Below are positions 1-9,180 of a stretch of DNA of 64,000 nt, in pieces (the first letter of the stretch is position 1; every line of letters starts with the position of its first letter). The position numbers were made by a program, and so were the translations under genes. Origin of the DNA: Heyndrickxia acidicola (GTDB lineage: Bacteria; Bacillota; Bacilli; Bacillales; Bacillaceae_C); contig NZ_KV440953.1 in NCBI RefSeq assembly GCF_001636425.1, forward strand, positions 1,500,847 to 1,564,846, in the 5' to 3' direction. The notes beneath the pieces were generated by a model that was given only the letters and a program-made list of their open reading frames with translations, ran no database searches and was not told the DNA's origin.

Positions 1-881
1 GTCAGCTCTAGTTTCCCATCCATTACATACCCGATTAATTCCTGAAGACTTTCCTGCAGCAATGCCTGATTTCTCATAATTTGCGGAAGGAAAAAGCCAA
101 TGACAGATTGATTTTTTCCCATTAACGAAGAAGGATAGAATTTTTCCTGTTTTCCACTGGCAACTCCATAAATGACAAGTCTTCCAAATGGTGCCAGGCA
201 TTTTAAGGTTTTACGGAATATCTCGCCTCCCGCCATTTCCAATGCAACATCGACGCCTTTCCCTTCCGTAATATCCTGTACTTCAGCCTCCCAATGTTCC
301 TCTGTATAATTAATGGTATAATCAGCACCCAGTTTTTTGGCCAGCGCCAGCTTTTCTGCAGAACTCGCTGTGGCAATCACTTTTCCTGCACCAAACAGCT
401 TAGCCAGTTGAACAGCAAGGGAACCCACACCCCCTGCTGCCGCATGGATTAACACTGTCTCTCCCTTTTCAAGTCTTCCCATGGTTTTCAAGATATGGTA
501 GGCACTTAATCCTTGAAGAGGGAGCGCAGCTGCTTTTTGAAAATCCATTCCCTCTGGCAATGGAATTAATGCACTTTCATGAGCAGTCGCATAATCTGCA
601 TAGCCGCCGGATTCTATCAGCACGGCCACAGGGCTCCCGGCCTTTATTTTTGTTACCTTAGCTCCTGTTTCCGTAACAATTCCTGCTATTTCCGCTCCCG
701 GAACAAACGGCAGAGGGGTGGGAATGACATAATGTCCTTCACGCCGGGCAGTATCGGCATAATTGACTCCAATAGCTTTAATTTCAATTAAAACCTCTTT
801 ATCGGCAGGTACCGGACGGTCGCATTGAATAATTTTTAATACTTCCGGTCCTCCGTATTCCGATAGTTGAACAGCTTTCAT
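1..881 (-). CDS. NADPH:quinone oxidoreductase, zinc-type alcohol dehydrogenase superfamily (partial)
   Basis: This medium-chain dehydrogenase/reductase is cut by the left window edge; about 293 residues are visible of a family length near 325. It begins MKAVQLSEYGGPEVLK, behind the SD AAAGGAGG at 890-897. The Rossmann motif HAAAGGVGSLAVQLAK lies mid-protein, followed by the TASSAEKLALAKKLGAD stretch usual for quinone reductases. No catalytic zinc cysteine cluster is seen, as expected for the QOR branch. It probably uses NADPH to reduce quinones or enones. It is the last visible gene of the leftward acyl-CoA operon, 45 bp after fadE, and might reduce an enoyl or carbonyl intermediate. The exact substrate cannot be told from sequence. 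Confidence 0.85.
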   Translation of the reverse strand, partial: MKAVQLSEYGGPEVLKIIQCDRPVPADKEVLIEIKAIGVNYADTARREGHYVIPTPLPFVPGAEIAGIVTETGAKVTKIKAGSPVAVLIESGGYADYATAHESALIPLPEGMDFQKAAALPLQGLSAYHILKTMGRLEKGETVLIHAAAGGVGSLAVQLAKLFGAGKVIATASSAEKLALAKKLGADYTINYTEEHWEAEVQDITEGKGVDVALEMAGGEIFRKTLKCLAPFGRLVIYGVASGKQEKFYPSSLMGKNQSVIGFFLPQIMRNQALLQESLQELIGYVMDGKLEL

Positions 882-925
882 TGTAAATTCCTCCTTTGAT
901 TCTTATTAATGTATTATTTAAATCC

Positions 926-2701
926 TTATACCAAATAGCGTTCAGTCAACAGAAAGGCATCAGCAATCCTTCTATTTCTCAAGGTTGTTCCAGATGCACT
1001 TAAGCTGGACAGCTCAGTTATGATCAACTGAATCATCGGGAGAACCTCCTTGCCCGATACTGCACCTGAGATCAGTTTTCGGGCGTACCCTTCTACTTTC
1101 CGGAGTGCCTCATCTACAATGGAAGCCGATAAATCATATTTCACCTGCTCCTTTTCCAGCCCATTCTTCTCAATTGCCTTGAGGGAGCGATAAACAGATG
1201 ATTCTGCTGCATAAAGCTGGATGCCAATATTTGAAAGCGCCATAAGGGCTTCTTGCTCTTCAGAAAGGTCCGCTCCAAACCGTTGATAAAGGATACCTGC
1301 ACAATAAAGGAAAATTCTGCGGATGGAAGCAACAGCAGCTTGTTCACGCGCCATTTCCTCTGCTCCATCGGCCGTCCTTTTCATTTTGAGCTCCAAAATG
1401 GCGTCCTGGATGTATTCTTCTAAAGGAATCATCCCCTTTGCCGCTTTCTTAAATAAGGAAAGAGGAATTAACAAGCGGTTAATCTCATTGGTTCCTTCAA
1501 AAATCCGATTAATTCTCGCGTCTCGATACATTCTTTCAATTTTATATTCTTTTATGAAACCTGCCCCGCCGTGCAGCTGCAGCGCTTCATCAACAGTGAA
1601 ATCCAGCATTTCTGAGCTAAAAACCTTACAAACGGCACATTCTGCTGCAAATTCACTTAAGCTTTGTCCTATCAGCCTGTAGTCATTGGATTGATAAAGA
1701 TCACCCAATGCCCCTTCTAATAAAGAAGCCGTTCGGTACTGCAAAGATTCAGCTGCATAAAGAGCTGAGGCCATGCTTGCAAGTTTTTCTTTGGTAGCAC
1801 CAAAATCAGAAATGGATTTCTTAAATTGTTTTCTTACTTTTACAAAGTTCAGTGTTTGTTCAAAGGCTTTTTTCGCACCTCCCAAACAGGCTGAACCCAA
1901 GTTGAAACGGCCCAGGTTCAAAACATTCAGTGCGATGACATGCCCCTTGCCAATTTCTCCTAATACATTCTCCACAGGAACTTCGCAATCCTCAAAGATA
2001 ACCGATCGAGTCGAAGATCCTTTAATCCCCATCTTCTTCTCTTCCGTTCCAAGCGAAAGACCAGGAAAATTTTTTTCCACAATGAATGCGGTGAATTGCT
2101 TGCCATCCACCTTGGCATACACAATAAAGATATCTGAAAACTCAGCATTAGTGATATATATTTTGGTTCCGTTTAAAAGATAATGAGTGCCTTTTTTATT
2201 CAAAACAGCAGTGGTTCTTGCAGAGAGAGCATCTGATCCTGCCTCTGGCTCTGTTAAACAATAGGCACCGATATAATCGCCAGAAGCCAGCTTAGGCAAA
2301 TATTTCTTCTTTTGTTCGTCGGTACCAAAATAAGTAATAGGAAGCGTTGCAATACATGTATGGTTTGAATGGGCTACACCGTACCCGCCGGTTGCTCCAA
2401 CCGCTTCCCCTACAATCCCTTTGCTGATTTTATCCAGGCCTAAACCCCCGTAATTCTCAGGAACACTATGGCCCAAAAGCCCAAGCGTGCCTGCTTTCTT
2501 TAGGAGCTCTACTACTTTTTTGAAATTCTGATTCTCTATCTCCTCTATAAATGGACTTACTTCTTTTTCAGCGAATTGTCCTGCTGTTTTTACAATCATT
2601 TTATGCTCTTCGTTAAAGTCCTCAGGGGTGAAGAGATTATCCATGACTAAAGGTGCATAAAGAAAGCTGTTTCCCTTGCATTTGTTTTTTGTCTTTTCCA
2701 T
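926..2701 (-). CDS. fadE: Acyl-CoA dehydrogenase, FadE type
   Basis: FAD-dependent enzyme making the trans-2-enoyl-CoA in the first step of beta-oxidation. At 591 residues it has the long form of B. subtilis FadE (YusJ), with an extra C-terminal helical domain beyond the usual 380-residue core. The FAD/substrate motif CLTEPEAGSDA is at about residues 148-158, and the probable catalytic glutamate lies in RIFEGTNEINR near residue 400. The gene starts 4 bp after the ComB-like stop, so the two are co-transcribed. A start further inside (MDNLFTPEDFNEEHK, residue 20) is possible because the first 19 residues look unlike the family. Confidence 0.93.
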   Translation of the reverse strand: MEKTKNKCKGNSFLYAPLVMDNLFTPEDFNEEHKMIVKTAGQFAEKEVSPFIEEIENQNFKKVVELLKKAGTLGLLGHSVPENYGGLGLDKISKGIVGEAVGATGGYGVAHSNHTCIATLPITYFGTDEQKKKYLPKLASGDYIGAYCLTEPEAGSDALSARTTAVLNKKGTHYLLNGTKIYITNAEFSDIFIVYAKVDGKQFTAFIVEKNFPGLSLGTEEKKMGIKGSSTRSVIFEDCEVPVENVLGEIGKGHVIALNVLNLGRFNLGSACLGGAKKAFEQTLNFVKVRKQFKKSISDFGATKEKLASMASALYAAESLQYRTASLLEGALGDLYQSNDYRLIGQSLSEFAAECAVCKVFSSEMLDFTVDEALQLHGGAGFIKEYKIERMYRDARINRIFEGTNEINRLLIPLSLFKKAAKGMIPLEEYIQDAILELKMKRTADGAEEMAREQAAVASIRRIFLYCAGILYQRFGADLSEEQEALMALSNIGIQLYAAESSVYRSLKAIEKNGLEKEQVKYDLSASIVDEALRKVEGYARKLISGAVSGKEVLPMIQLIITELSSLSASGTTLRNRRIADAFLLTERYLV

Positions 2702-2705
2702 GCTC

Positions 2706-3449
2706 TCACTCCTTATGAAAAAAATATTCTTCTACCCTGATAGAAGAGCCCTTGACAACAGGTATGATCGGAATACGATTCTGACTTGCTGTAAATTTAA
2801 GCTCCTCCTCAAAACCCAATTCAGTGAGCATCTTTCCTACCCTGGAAGCCTTCAGAATTTCATATGATTGATCTTCTTGACTTTTATAAAAATAGAGAGC
2901 CGCCTTGGAAGCGTCCGTTAATTCCCAATCTCTATCTTCTTCTCTTAAGAGACAGTCCAGCAAATAACCGGCTCCATAAAAATCCTCTAGACTGAGTTGA
3001 TCAGAAGATCCTGAACAGATTATGATAACCGTTTCATGATGAGAAAATAAAATTCTGTCAGCTACTGCTTTCCCATTCAATATGGAAGCCGCATAAAGCT
3101 GTTTGGCATTTCTGGATTTATTGATTGCCACTGTCCCATTTGTGGTAGAAAGAATAACCGTCTTTCCTGATACTTTATCCTTTAATGCCCCGGGGTTCGG
3201 ATCCATAAAGCCTTCAATGGTCTTTCCATTGAATTCACCGACAAGACAATACGTCTCCTCTTCCAACCTCCTTGCATAGTCCCTCGCTTCCTGTTCGTTT
3301 AACGCAGGAATGACTTCCTTTGCACCGTAATAAAGAGCAGCAGTGATAGTAGACGTCGCAAGGAGAACATCCAGCACCACTGCAACCTTTCCTGCTATTT
3401 TTTCTTTATCAATCTCTTCTTTTTTTAATATAACATGCAGCTTTGGCAT
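2706..3449 (-). CDS. ComB-type 2-phosphosulfolactate phosphatase family protein
   Basis: The protein (247 residues from the chosen start) belongs to the ComB family of Mg-dependent phosphatases, known for removing phosphate from 2-phosphosulfolactate in coenzyme M or sulfolactate synthesis. Family marks are AVVLDVLLATSTITAAL near the N terminus, GEFNGKTIEGF and the TTNGTVAI loop. The start at 3449 is preferred because the SD AGGAGAGGTG (3456-3465) sits 6 nt before it; a start at 3467 would overlap that SD. It lies inside a fatty-acid operon, 4 bp before fadE and 31 bp after the kinase-like gene. No other sulfolactate gene is nearby, so its substrate here may be another phospho-hydroxy acid. 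That is inference. Confidence 0.8.
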   Translation of the reverse strand: MPKLHVILKKEEIDKEKIAGKVAVVLDVLLATSTITAALYYGAKEVIPALNEQEARDYARRLEEETYCLVGEFNGKTIEGFMDPNPGALKDKVSGKTVILSTTNGTVAINKSRNAKQLYAASILNGKAVADRILFSHHETVIIICSGSSDQLSLEDFYGAGYLLDCLLREEDRDWELTDASKAALYFYKSQEDQSYEILKASRVGKMLTELGFEEELKFTASQNRIPIIPVVKGSSIRVEEYFFHKE

Positions 3450-3480
3450 AGATTCACCTCTCCTCATATGTCCTTAAGGC

Positions 3481-4551
3481 TTAATTTTTTTGAGAAGATT
3501 GATGGTTTGCATATTCAATTAAATTCCGGACAGTATGGTTTAAATACTTGAATCTTTGGTCCTCCGTCTGCCCTTTTCTATAGCGGTAGTATATTTGCTG
3601 GCATATTACTGCGAGCTTAAACAAAGCAAATGTTATATAGTAGTGAATATTGGCAACATCCCGCCCGCTTCTTTTTGCATAGGCTTCAATAAATTCTCTT
3701 CTAGTATAAAAGCCGGCTGATGAAGTAACTGGAGGCTTTCCAAACCCGTTTTTGAGCTCATCAGGATCATCAGCCTGTATCCAATAGCTCATTGCAGCCC
3801 CCAGGTCACAAAGAGGATCCCCAACTGTAGTCATCTCCCAGTCAAACAGTCCGGTCATGGACGTTAAATCATATGAAAACATGGCGTTGTTTAGCTTGTA
3901 ATCATAGTGAATTACGGTCGGACCTTTTGAAACAGGCATATGTTCAGCCAGCCAGCCCGTCAATTTTTCCACCCCATTCATTTCTTCTGTTTTAGAGCGT
4001 TCATATCGGTTAATCCATCCATGAACCTGCCTCTCCAGGAATCCATCAGGTTTACTGAGTTCTTTTAACTTCGTTTTCTCATAGGGGATATTATGAAGAT
4101 CCACCAGTGTATTTACCATTGTTTGAGAAATTGATTGGCAAAGTTCTCTTGCAGGTTCGATTCCATTAGGAAATTCCGTATCCAGAACAATTCCTTTTCT
4201 TCGCTCCATAAGGAAAAAGGGACTCCCGACAACCCTCGAGTCCCTTTCAAATAAAAAGGGCTTTGGAGCAACAGGAAAGACTGGGTTAAGTGCGTTCAAG
4301 ATGGAAAACTCTCTTTCCATATCATGTGCTTTAGGGGCAACAGGACCAAGCGGCGGTTTTCTTAAAACAGCTTCCCAGTCACCCGCCCTGAGTGAATAGG
4401 TTAGGTTTGAATGTCCGGCTCCGAATTGCTTAATTTGAAGCTCTTCTTCAGGAAAATCCTTAAAGTGCTGCTGCAAATAGGTAAACAAGGCGGTTTGATC
4501 GAGCTCTTCTCCTTTTCGTACTGCAATTGTATCTTTTACTGATTGGTCCAT
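3481..4551 (-). CDS. APH-type phosphotransferase (ACAD10/11 kinase-like)
   Basis: Kinase of the aminoglycoside phosphotransferase/choline kinase fold, 356 residues. The N-lobe contains QFGAGHSNLTYSL, the catalytic loop is VIHYDYKLNNAMF and the metal-binding DWE follows in GLFDWEMTTVGDPLCDLG. This exact subfamily is the one fused to ACAD10/11 in animals and present as LvaA in Pseudomonas, where it phosphorylates 4-hydroxyacyl-CoA. An ACAD10/11-type dehydrogenase is in the same cluster, which supports that role over antibiotic resistance. The SD is AAGGGGGAG, 21 bp after the thioesterase gene. Assignment to the family is firm; the substrate is inferred. Confidence 0.85.
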   Translation of the reverse strand: MDQSVKDTIAVRKGEELDQTALFTYLQQHFKDFPEEELQIKQFGAGHSNLTYSLRAGDWEAVLRKPPLGPVAPKAHDMEREFSILNALNPVFPVAPKPFLFERDSRVVGSPFFLMERRKGIVLDTEFPNGIEPARELCQSISQTMVNTLVDLHNIPYEKTKLKELSKPDGFLERQVHGWINRYERSKTEEMNGVEKLTGWLAEHMPVSKGPTVIHYDYKLNNAMFSYDLTSMTGLFDWEMTTVGDPLCDLGAAMSYWIQADDPDELKNGFGKPPVTSSAGFYTRREFIEAYAKRSGRDVANIHYYITFALFKLAVICQQIYYRYRKGQTEDQRFKYLNHTVRNLIEYANHQSSQKN

Positions 4552-4571
4552 TGCATGCTCCCCCTTTCTTT

Positions 4572-4979
4572 TTACTCTGGTGCCGGCTGATGCCGAGACA
4601 ACTCTGATTTGAGTAATTCTGGCAGTGCTTCGCTTACCTGTTTATCAAAATTAAAGTAAACTATGACCGCTTTTCCTTTCGCAATGAGCTTCCCAGTTTT
4701 ACGATTGATCATACGGTGCATAAGGTGAAAGCTTTTTGTACCAATCTCTGCTACCTCAGCAGTCACTTCGATTTCATCATTAAAATAGCCTTGTGCAATA
4801 TAATCACAGGTAGTGGAAGCAAGAATGAAGCGCCAATCCTTTATATCCATACCGAATCCTAAATATTGAAAAAACTTAATCCTTGCTTCTTCCATATAAA
4901 TAAAATAGCTTGTATTGTTGATATGGCCGAGGGCATCTGTTTCACCGCAGCGTGCCGTAACGGTGGTTTTAAATAGCAT
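4572..4979 (-). CDS. Acyl-CoA thioesterase, YbgC/FadM hotdog family
   Basis: A 135-residue single hotdog-fold protein. The N-terminal TARCGETDALGHINNTSY carries the D-x-x-G-H-x-N-N motif of 4-hydroxybenzoyl-CoA thioesterase-like enzymes, with the probable catalytic Asp, and is followed by the YMEEARIKFF helix. It hydrolyses acyl-CoA to free acid and CoA; in the operon it may release CoA from stalled intermediates. The SD GGAGAAAAG precedes the ATG. It lies 84 bp after the 3-hydroxyacyl-CoA dehydrogenase gene and 20 bp before the kinase-like gene. Confidence 0.88.
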   Translation of the reverse strand: MLFKTTVTARCGETDALGHINNTSYFIYMEEARIKFFQYLGFGMDIKDWRFILASTTCDYIAQGYFNDEIEVTAEVAEIGTKSFHLMHRMINRKTGKLIAKGKAVIVYFNFDKQVSEALPELLKSELSRHQPAPE

Positions 4980-5063
4980 TCTTTTCTCCAGCCTTTCCTT
5001 TTGAAGGCGCTCCCTATATCCCGTTCTTCTTAAAGCAATAATTATTTTTAAACCAGCATTCTC

Positions 5064-5948
5064 TTAAGACTTGATTTCTTGTTTTTGATAATCATAGAAG
5101 CCTTTTCCCGTTTTCCTGCCCAAATTCCCTGCCTTTACCTTATCCTCCAGTATCGATGGCGGTTTATCTTCAGGATTTCCTGTTTCTTCAAAGCGCTGCT
5201 GCATGACAAAATAACAAACATCAATACCAGAAAGATCCATTAATTCAAAAGGACCAATTGGATGGTTAAGCGCTTTTTTGCAAATGATATCAATGTCTTT
5301 AAAATCGGCTATCCCGCTCTCATACAAATTTATGGCCTCCTTATGCAAAGCGCCCAGAATACGGTTGGCCACAAATCCTGAAATTTCTTTTCGCAAAAGA
5401 AGAGCCGTTCTGTTCAATCTCTTCGAAACCTCCAAGGTTGTCTCTGCTGTTTCCTCAGAGGTTTTTTCGCTCATCACCACTTCTACACAGTCCATTACCA
5501 ATGGAGGAAAAAAGAAATGCATATTGCATACCTTCTCTGGCCGGCTTGTTGCATCAGCAATCAGTGAACTGACAATGGTAGAGCTATTGGATGCAAAAAT
5601 GGCATGAGAAGGAGCAAAACGCTCCAGCTGCTCAAATACTTGCCTTTTTACTTCTAATTTTTCTACGACAGCTTCAATGACAAAATCTGCATCTTTAGAA
5701 GCATCCTCAAGGCTGGTTGTAAAATGAAGGCGATTAAAAGCTGCTTCCGCCTCGTGTCCTGTTATTCTCCCCTTGTCTACCCATTTCTTCATAATACTGC
5801 GTAAAGATACTTCCGCTTTCTCAAGAGCACTTTCACTAAGATCCTGTACTGTGGTGTGAAATCCTCCTAACGCACTCAGCATGCCAATTTGATGTCCCAT
5901 TTGCCCAGCACCCACCACACAAATACGTTTCACCTTGAAATCAGCCAC
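5064..5948 (-). CDS. 3-hydroxyacyl-CoA dehydrogenase
   Basis: Single-function NAD-dependent enzyme oxidising L-3-hydroxyacyl-CoA to 3-ketoacyl-CoA (Hbd/PaaH type, 294 residues). The Rossmann motif VVGAGQMGHQIGML is at residues 11-24, the catalytic Ser-His-Glu region includes SNSSTI and NMHFFFPP, and the C-terminal dimer domain holds NHPIGPFELMDLSGID. The start is GTG at 5948: the SD AAAGGAGG (5957-5964) is well spaced, and the nearby ATG at 5950 is out of frame. It is the first gene of the second transcription unit, with a palindromic operator (5965-5980) between promoter and SD. Confidence 0.93.
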   Translation of the reverse strand: MADFKVKRICVVGAGQMGHQIGMLSALGGFHTTVQDLSESALEKAEVSLRSIMKKWVDKGRITGHEAEAAFNRLHFTTSLEDASKDADFVIEAVVEKLEVKRQVFEQLERFAPSHAIFASNSSTIVSSLIADATSRPEKVCNMHFFFPPLVMDCVEVVMSEKTSEETAETTLEVSKRLNRTALLLRKEISGFVANRILGALHKEAINLYESGIADFKDIDIICKKALNHPIGPFELMDLSGIDVCYFVMQQRFEETGNPEDKPPSILEDKVKAGNLGRKTGKGFYDYQKQEIKS

Positions 5949-5964
5949 ATAATTGCCTCCTTTA

Positions 5965-5980
5965 TACTAACCAGTTAGTA
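5965..5980. promoter_or_regulatory. TetR-type operator palindrome (site 1)
   Basis: TACTAACCAGTTAGTA: two perfect 7-bp arms (TACTAAC/GTTAGTA) around a 2-bp centre. It overlaps the likely transcription start of the leftward operon and sits directly before the SD of the 3-hydroxyacyl-CoA dehydrogenase gene. A near-identical copy is at 10588-10603. The TetR gene is next to it, so binding by that protein is the simplest reading. Confidence 0.75.
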
Positions 5981-6030
5981 TGTATTTTCTAACAGCTACA
6001 CATCAATGGATGCTGCAGCCAGATGGACGA

Positions 6031-6600
6031 TCACACTTTTTTTTCAATTCCATGTAAAATCATATCTACGAAAATATCTGCTAATTGTTTATCACTGATT
6101 TGTTTGGAAGGGTCATACCATTGATAACTCCAATTGGTAACGCCAAGAATTCCAAATGCAGTCATTTCTATCTGGAGGCCATCTCTAAACTCACCTGCTT
6201 CTACACCCAATCTCACAATCTCTTCAATTTTCAAACGAAATTGTTTGCGCATTTCCTTGATTTCAGAGGAATTTTCTCCTTTTAAATGTCTGATCTCCCG
6301 AAAAAATACTCTTGCACTGGGTCCCTTTTCTCCGATATCTGTAATGAGAAGCTCCACAATTCCGCTAATTTTTTCCTTATGGGTCAGTGAAGGGTTCTCC
6401 ATTATTTTTTCCTGCTTCTTTAAGAGCTGCTCAATATATTGAAGGTGTATCTTCATTAAGAGCTCTTCTTTGCTGTTGAAGTAATAATAGAAGGTCCCTT
6501 TCGTTACGCTGAGTGCATCAACAATATCCTGAATAGATGTTTGACTGAAACCATATTTTTCAAATAGAAGAATGCTTTGTTGAACAATTTTTTCTTTCAT
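6031..6600 (-). CDS. TetR/AcrR family regulator, FadR (YsiA)-like
   Basis: A 189-residue repressor with an N-terminal TetR helix-turn-helix: ILLFEKYGFSQTSIQDIVDA then LSVTKGTFYYYFNSKEELL (residues 9-46). The C-terminal ligand domain resembles that of B. subtilis FadR, which releases DNA on binding long-chain acyl-CoA. It lies between two catabolic transcription units that share a palindromic operator (5965-5980 and 10588-10603), so it probably represses both until an acyl-CoA accumulates. A likely own promoter has the -10 TATGAT at 6639-6644. No copy of the operator is seen there, so autoregulation is not evident. The B. subtilis FadR site has a different sequence, so exact orthology is unsure. 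Confidence 0.88.
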   Translation of the reverse strand: MKEKIVQQSILLFEKYGFSQTSIQDIVDALSVTKGTFYYYFNSKEELLMKIHLQYIEQLLKKQEKIMENPSLTHKEKISGIVELLITDIGEKGPSARVFFREIRHLKGENSSEIKEMRKQFRLKIEEIVRLGVEAGEFRDGLQIEMTAFGILGVTNWSYQWYDPSKQISDKQLADIFVDMILHGIEKKV

Positions 6601-6690
6601 CTGTATTCCTCACAATTCTCATGTCTTTTCAGCAATCTATCATACCATCTGCCTCTCCATTTGAAAAACTTGTGATAGTCTTTTCGTCAT

Positions 6691-8322
6691 TTAATTTAAA
6701 GGATTGATTTTAACTGCATTTGCTTTTTCCTCTTCCCTTAAAGCCCTTCTCAAGATTTTGCCCACATTTGTTTTAGGCAGTTCACTGCGGAACTCTATAA
6801 TTTTGGGTACTTTATAGGCAGAAAGATTCTTAGCGCAATACTCCTTCACCTCTTCCTTAGTAAGGTTAGTATTTGCTTTTTGAACAATAATGGCCTTAAC
6901 CGTTTCTCCCCGATAAGCATCCGGTACTCCAATCACTGCGGCTTCTTGAATTTTTGGATGATGATATAAAACCTCTTCAATATCACGCGGATAGATATTA
7001 TATCCGCTGGCAATAATCATGTCTTTTTTACGATCCAATATATAGACGTATCCCTCTTCATCCATTTTTGCCAGATCACCTGTATACAGCCAGCCATCTT
7101 TTAAGGTGTGAGCTGTTTCATCTGGCATATTCCAATAACCCTTCATGATTTGCGGGCCGGAAATAATCAGCTCGCCTGTCTCTCCAAATGGCATTTCTCT
7201 TGTTCCAGTTGCTACATCCACTATTTTGTACCTGGTCATCGGTACACCGATTCCGATGCTTCCCGGTTTCCTCTCAGCAAATGCAGGGTTGCAGTGCGTC
7301 ACCGGTGAAGCTTCTGATAATCCATATCCTTCAAGGATTTTCGCCCCAGTTTTCTTTTCGAATTCCTCCATGATTCCCACAGGCATGGGAGCGCTGCCGC
7401 TATTGCAGACTCGAATCGAATCAATGTTATATTCCTCCGCATTGGGGTGGTTCATAATCGCAATATACATGGTGGGAACACCAGGAAACATGGTAGGCTG
7501 CTCTTTTTTAATCGTTTGCAAGACTTCTTCTACCTGAAAACGCGGCAATAATATATTGGCAGCTCCCGTAAAAATCGATAGATTCATACCTGATGTCATA
7601 CCGAATACATGAAAAAGCGGTATAACCGTTAAACATCGATCTTTTCCATACTGGATATCATGCTTGAAAAATTCTGCCGACTGCATGGTATTAGCCACAA
7701 GATTTCTATGTGTCAGCATGGCACCCTTTGATCGTCCTGTCGTCCCCCCGGTGTATTGAAGCAGAGCAATATCGTGTTCAGGCTCTATGGAAGCAGGCTG
7801 AAACGGATGACTTCCTGATTGTAAAAAAGCTTCGAATGAATAATCCTCTGTTTGTGATGAAGGCTGGAAACTCACTCTTACAATGGTTTTAATATTGGTA
7901 TGCTGCTGTACCTTTTTTACCAGTGGGTAAAGATCTTCATATACGACGATCGTTTCAGGCTGAGAATCACTTAGAATATGGAGAAGCTCCCTTTCCACAA
8001 GCATAGGATTCACTTGTGTCACAATGGCCCCTGCATTAAGTATTCCATAGTAAGCAATCACATACTGCGGACAGTTCGGCAGCATAATAGCCGCGCGGTC
8101 ACCCTTCTGCACTCCAGCGTTTTGCAAAGCAGAAGCAAAGCGAATGGATAAGCTGTGAAGTTCCTTATACAAAATCTTTTTTTCATAATAGATTAAAGCA
8201 GGATGATCGGGTATATTTGCAGCTGTTTGCGCCAATATGTCCGGAACTGTGATATTGGGTACAGTAAATTCCTTTTTAATCGACTCAGGATACTGACTGT
8301 ATTGTACATCATCTTTATACAC
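6691..8322 (-). CDS. Long-chain acyl-CoA ligase (AMP-forming)
   Basis: Adenylate-forming enzyme that activates a carboxylic acid to acyl-CoA with ATP. Motifs in order are the P-loop-like YTGGTTGRSKGAML, GYGLSEASPVTH, the ATP-binding YTGDLAKMDEEGY and the hinge DRKKDMIIASGYNIYPRDIE. The C-terminal lysine is in KTNVGKILRRAL. I prefer a GTG start at 8322 because the SD GGAGGGAG stands 6 nt upstream; an ATG at 8343 without a good SD would add 7 residues (550 in total). It follows the SDR gene by about 50 bp and is the last gene of the first transcription unit, 90 bp before tetR. Confidence 0.92.
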   Translation of the reverse strand: MYKDDVQYSQYPESIKKEFTVPNITVPDILAQTAANIPDHPALIYYEKKILYKELHSLSIRFASALQNAGVQKGDRAAIMLPNCPQYVIAYYGILNAGAIVTQVNPMLVERELLHILSDSQPETIVVYEDLYPLVKKVQQHTNIKTIVRVSFQPSSQTEDYSFEAFLQSGSHPFQPASIEPEHDIALLQYTGGTTGRSKGAMLTHRNLVANTMQSAEFFKHDIQYGKDRCLTVIPLFHVFGMTSGMNLSIFTGAANILLPRFQVEEVLQTIKKEQPTMFPGVPTMYIAIMNHPNAEEYNIDSIRVCNSGSAPMPVGIMEEFEKKTGAKILEGYGLSEASPVTHCNPAFAERKPGSIGIGVPMTRYKIVDVATGTREMPFGETGELIISGPQIMKGYWNMPDETAHTLKDGWLYTGDLAKMDEEGYVYILDRKKDMIIASGYNIYPRDIEEVLYHHPKIQEAAVIGVPDAYRGETVKAIIVQKANTNLTKEEVKEYCAKNLSAYKVPKIIEFRSELPKTNVGKILRRALREEEKANAVKINPLN

Positions 8323-8372
8323 GAAAAGCTCCCTCCACTTCATATGTGATATCGTTTTTTCAAGCCTGGATG

Positions 8373-9146
8373 CTACATTGCGTGAGATCCGCCATCAACA
8401 ATCAGAGTATCTCCAGTTACATAATCAGAGGCTGAAGACGCAAGGAACAGTGCTGCACCTTTTAAATCATTTTCATTTCCAAGGCGTTTCAACGGCGTAG
8501 AATCTATAATTCTTTGGCCGCCCTGCTCAATGGTCACCTGGGACATTTTCGTAGGAAAAAAACCTGGTGCAATGGCATTTACATTGATATTATATTGACC
8601 CCATTTAGCTGCCAGGTCCTTTGTAAACGTGATAATGGCTCCTTTACTGGTATTGTAGCCGATAGTTTGCATAAAACGGGGATCCGTCCCGCCAAGGCCA
8701 GCGACAGAAGAGATATTAATGATTTTTCCATGCTTTTGTTTAATCATGACTTTTCCGACCTCCTGGCTGACCAGAAAGGTTCCTGTTACATTCACATTTA
8801 TTACTTTATTCCATGCTTCAATTGGCATCTCTTCAACCGGAGCACCCCAGGTGGCACCGCTATTATTGACTAATATATCAATAGCTCCAAATTCCTTGAG
8901 CGTTTTATCCACCATCACTTTTATTTCCTCAGGATGCGTAATATCACACTTTACAGCCAGCGCTTTTGCTCCTTTTTCTTGCAATAAAGCCGCCGTCTCT
9001 TCACAGGATTCCACTTTTCGTGAGCAAAGGACAATATTTGCTCCTGCTTCTGCAAAGCCTTCTGCAATCTGGGCTCCAAGCCCTCTCCCTCCTCCTGTGA
9101 TAATGGCGGTTTTCCCTTCGAGTTTAAATAAATCTAAAACATGCAT
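8373..9146 (-). CDS. Short-chain dehydrogenase/reductase (SDR)
   Basis: Classical SDR of 257 residues. The NAD(P) motif is TGGGRGLG (residues 17-24), the structural motif NNSG follows, the catalytic Ser is in NISSVAG and the pair YNTSK supplies Tyr and Lys. It is close to gluconate 5-dehydrogenase and FabG-like enzymes, but the substrate cannot be read from sequence. Its place between an ACAD10/11-type dehydrogenase and an acyl-CoA ligase suggests an oxo/hydroxy acyl substrate, as for LvaD in levulinate catabolism. The SD GAGGAGAAACAAAC leads to the ATG. A MITE-like repeat separates it from the upstream dehydrogenase. Confidence 0.88.
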   Translation of the reverse strand: MHVLDLFKLEGKTAIITGGGRGLGAQIAEGFAEAGANIVLCSRKVESCEETAALLQEKGAKALAVKCDITHPEEIKVMVDKTLKEFGAIDILVNNSGATWGAPVEEMPIEAWNKVINVNVTGTFLVSQEVGKVMIKQKHGKIINISSVAGLGGTDPRFMQTIGYNTSKGAIITFTKDLAAKWGQYNINVNAIAPGFFPTKMSQVTIEQGGQRIIDSTPLKRLGNENDLKGAALFLASSASDYVTGDTLIVDGGSHAM

Positions 9147-9180
9147 GTTTGTTTCTCCTCTCTATTTATTCTTTATTTAA

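Noticed and set aside
3481-4551. Aminoglycoside resistance kinase
   Set aside because: The APH fold is shared, but sequence and operon context match the ACAD10/11-linked kinases of acyl-CoA metabolism.
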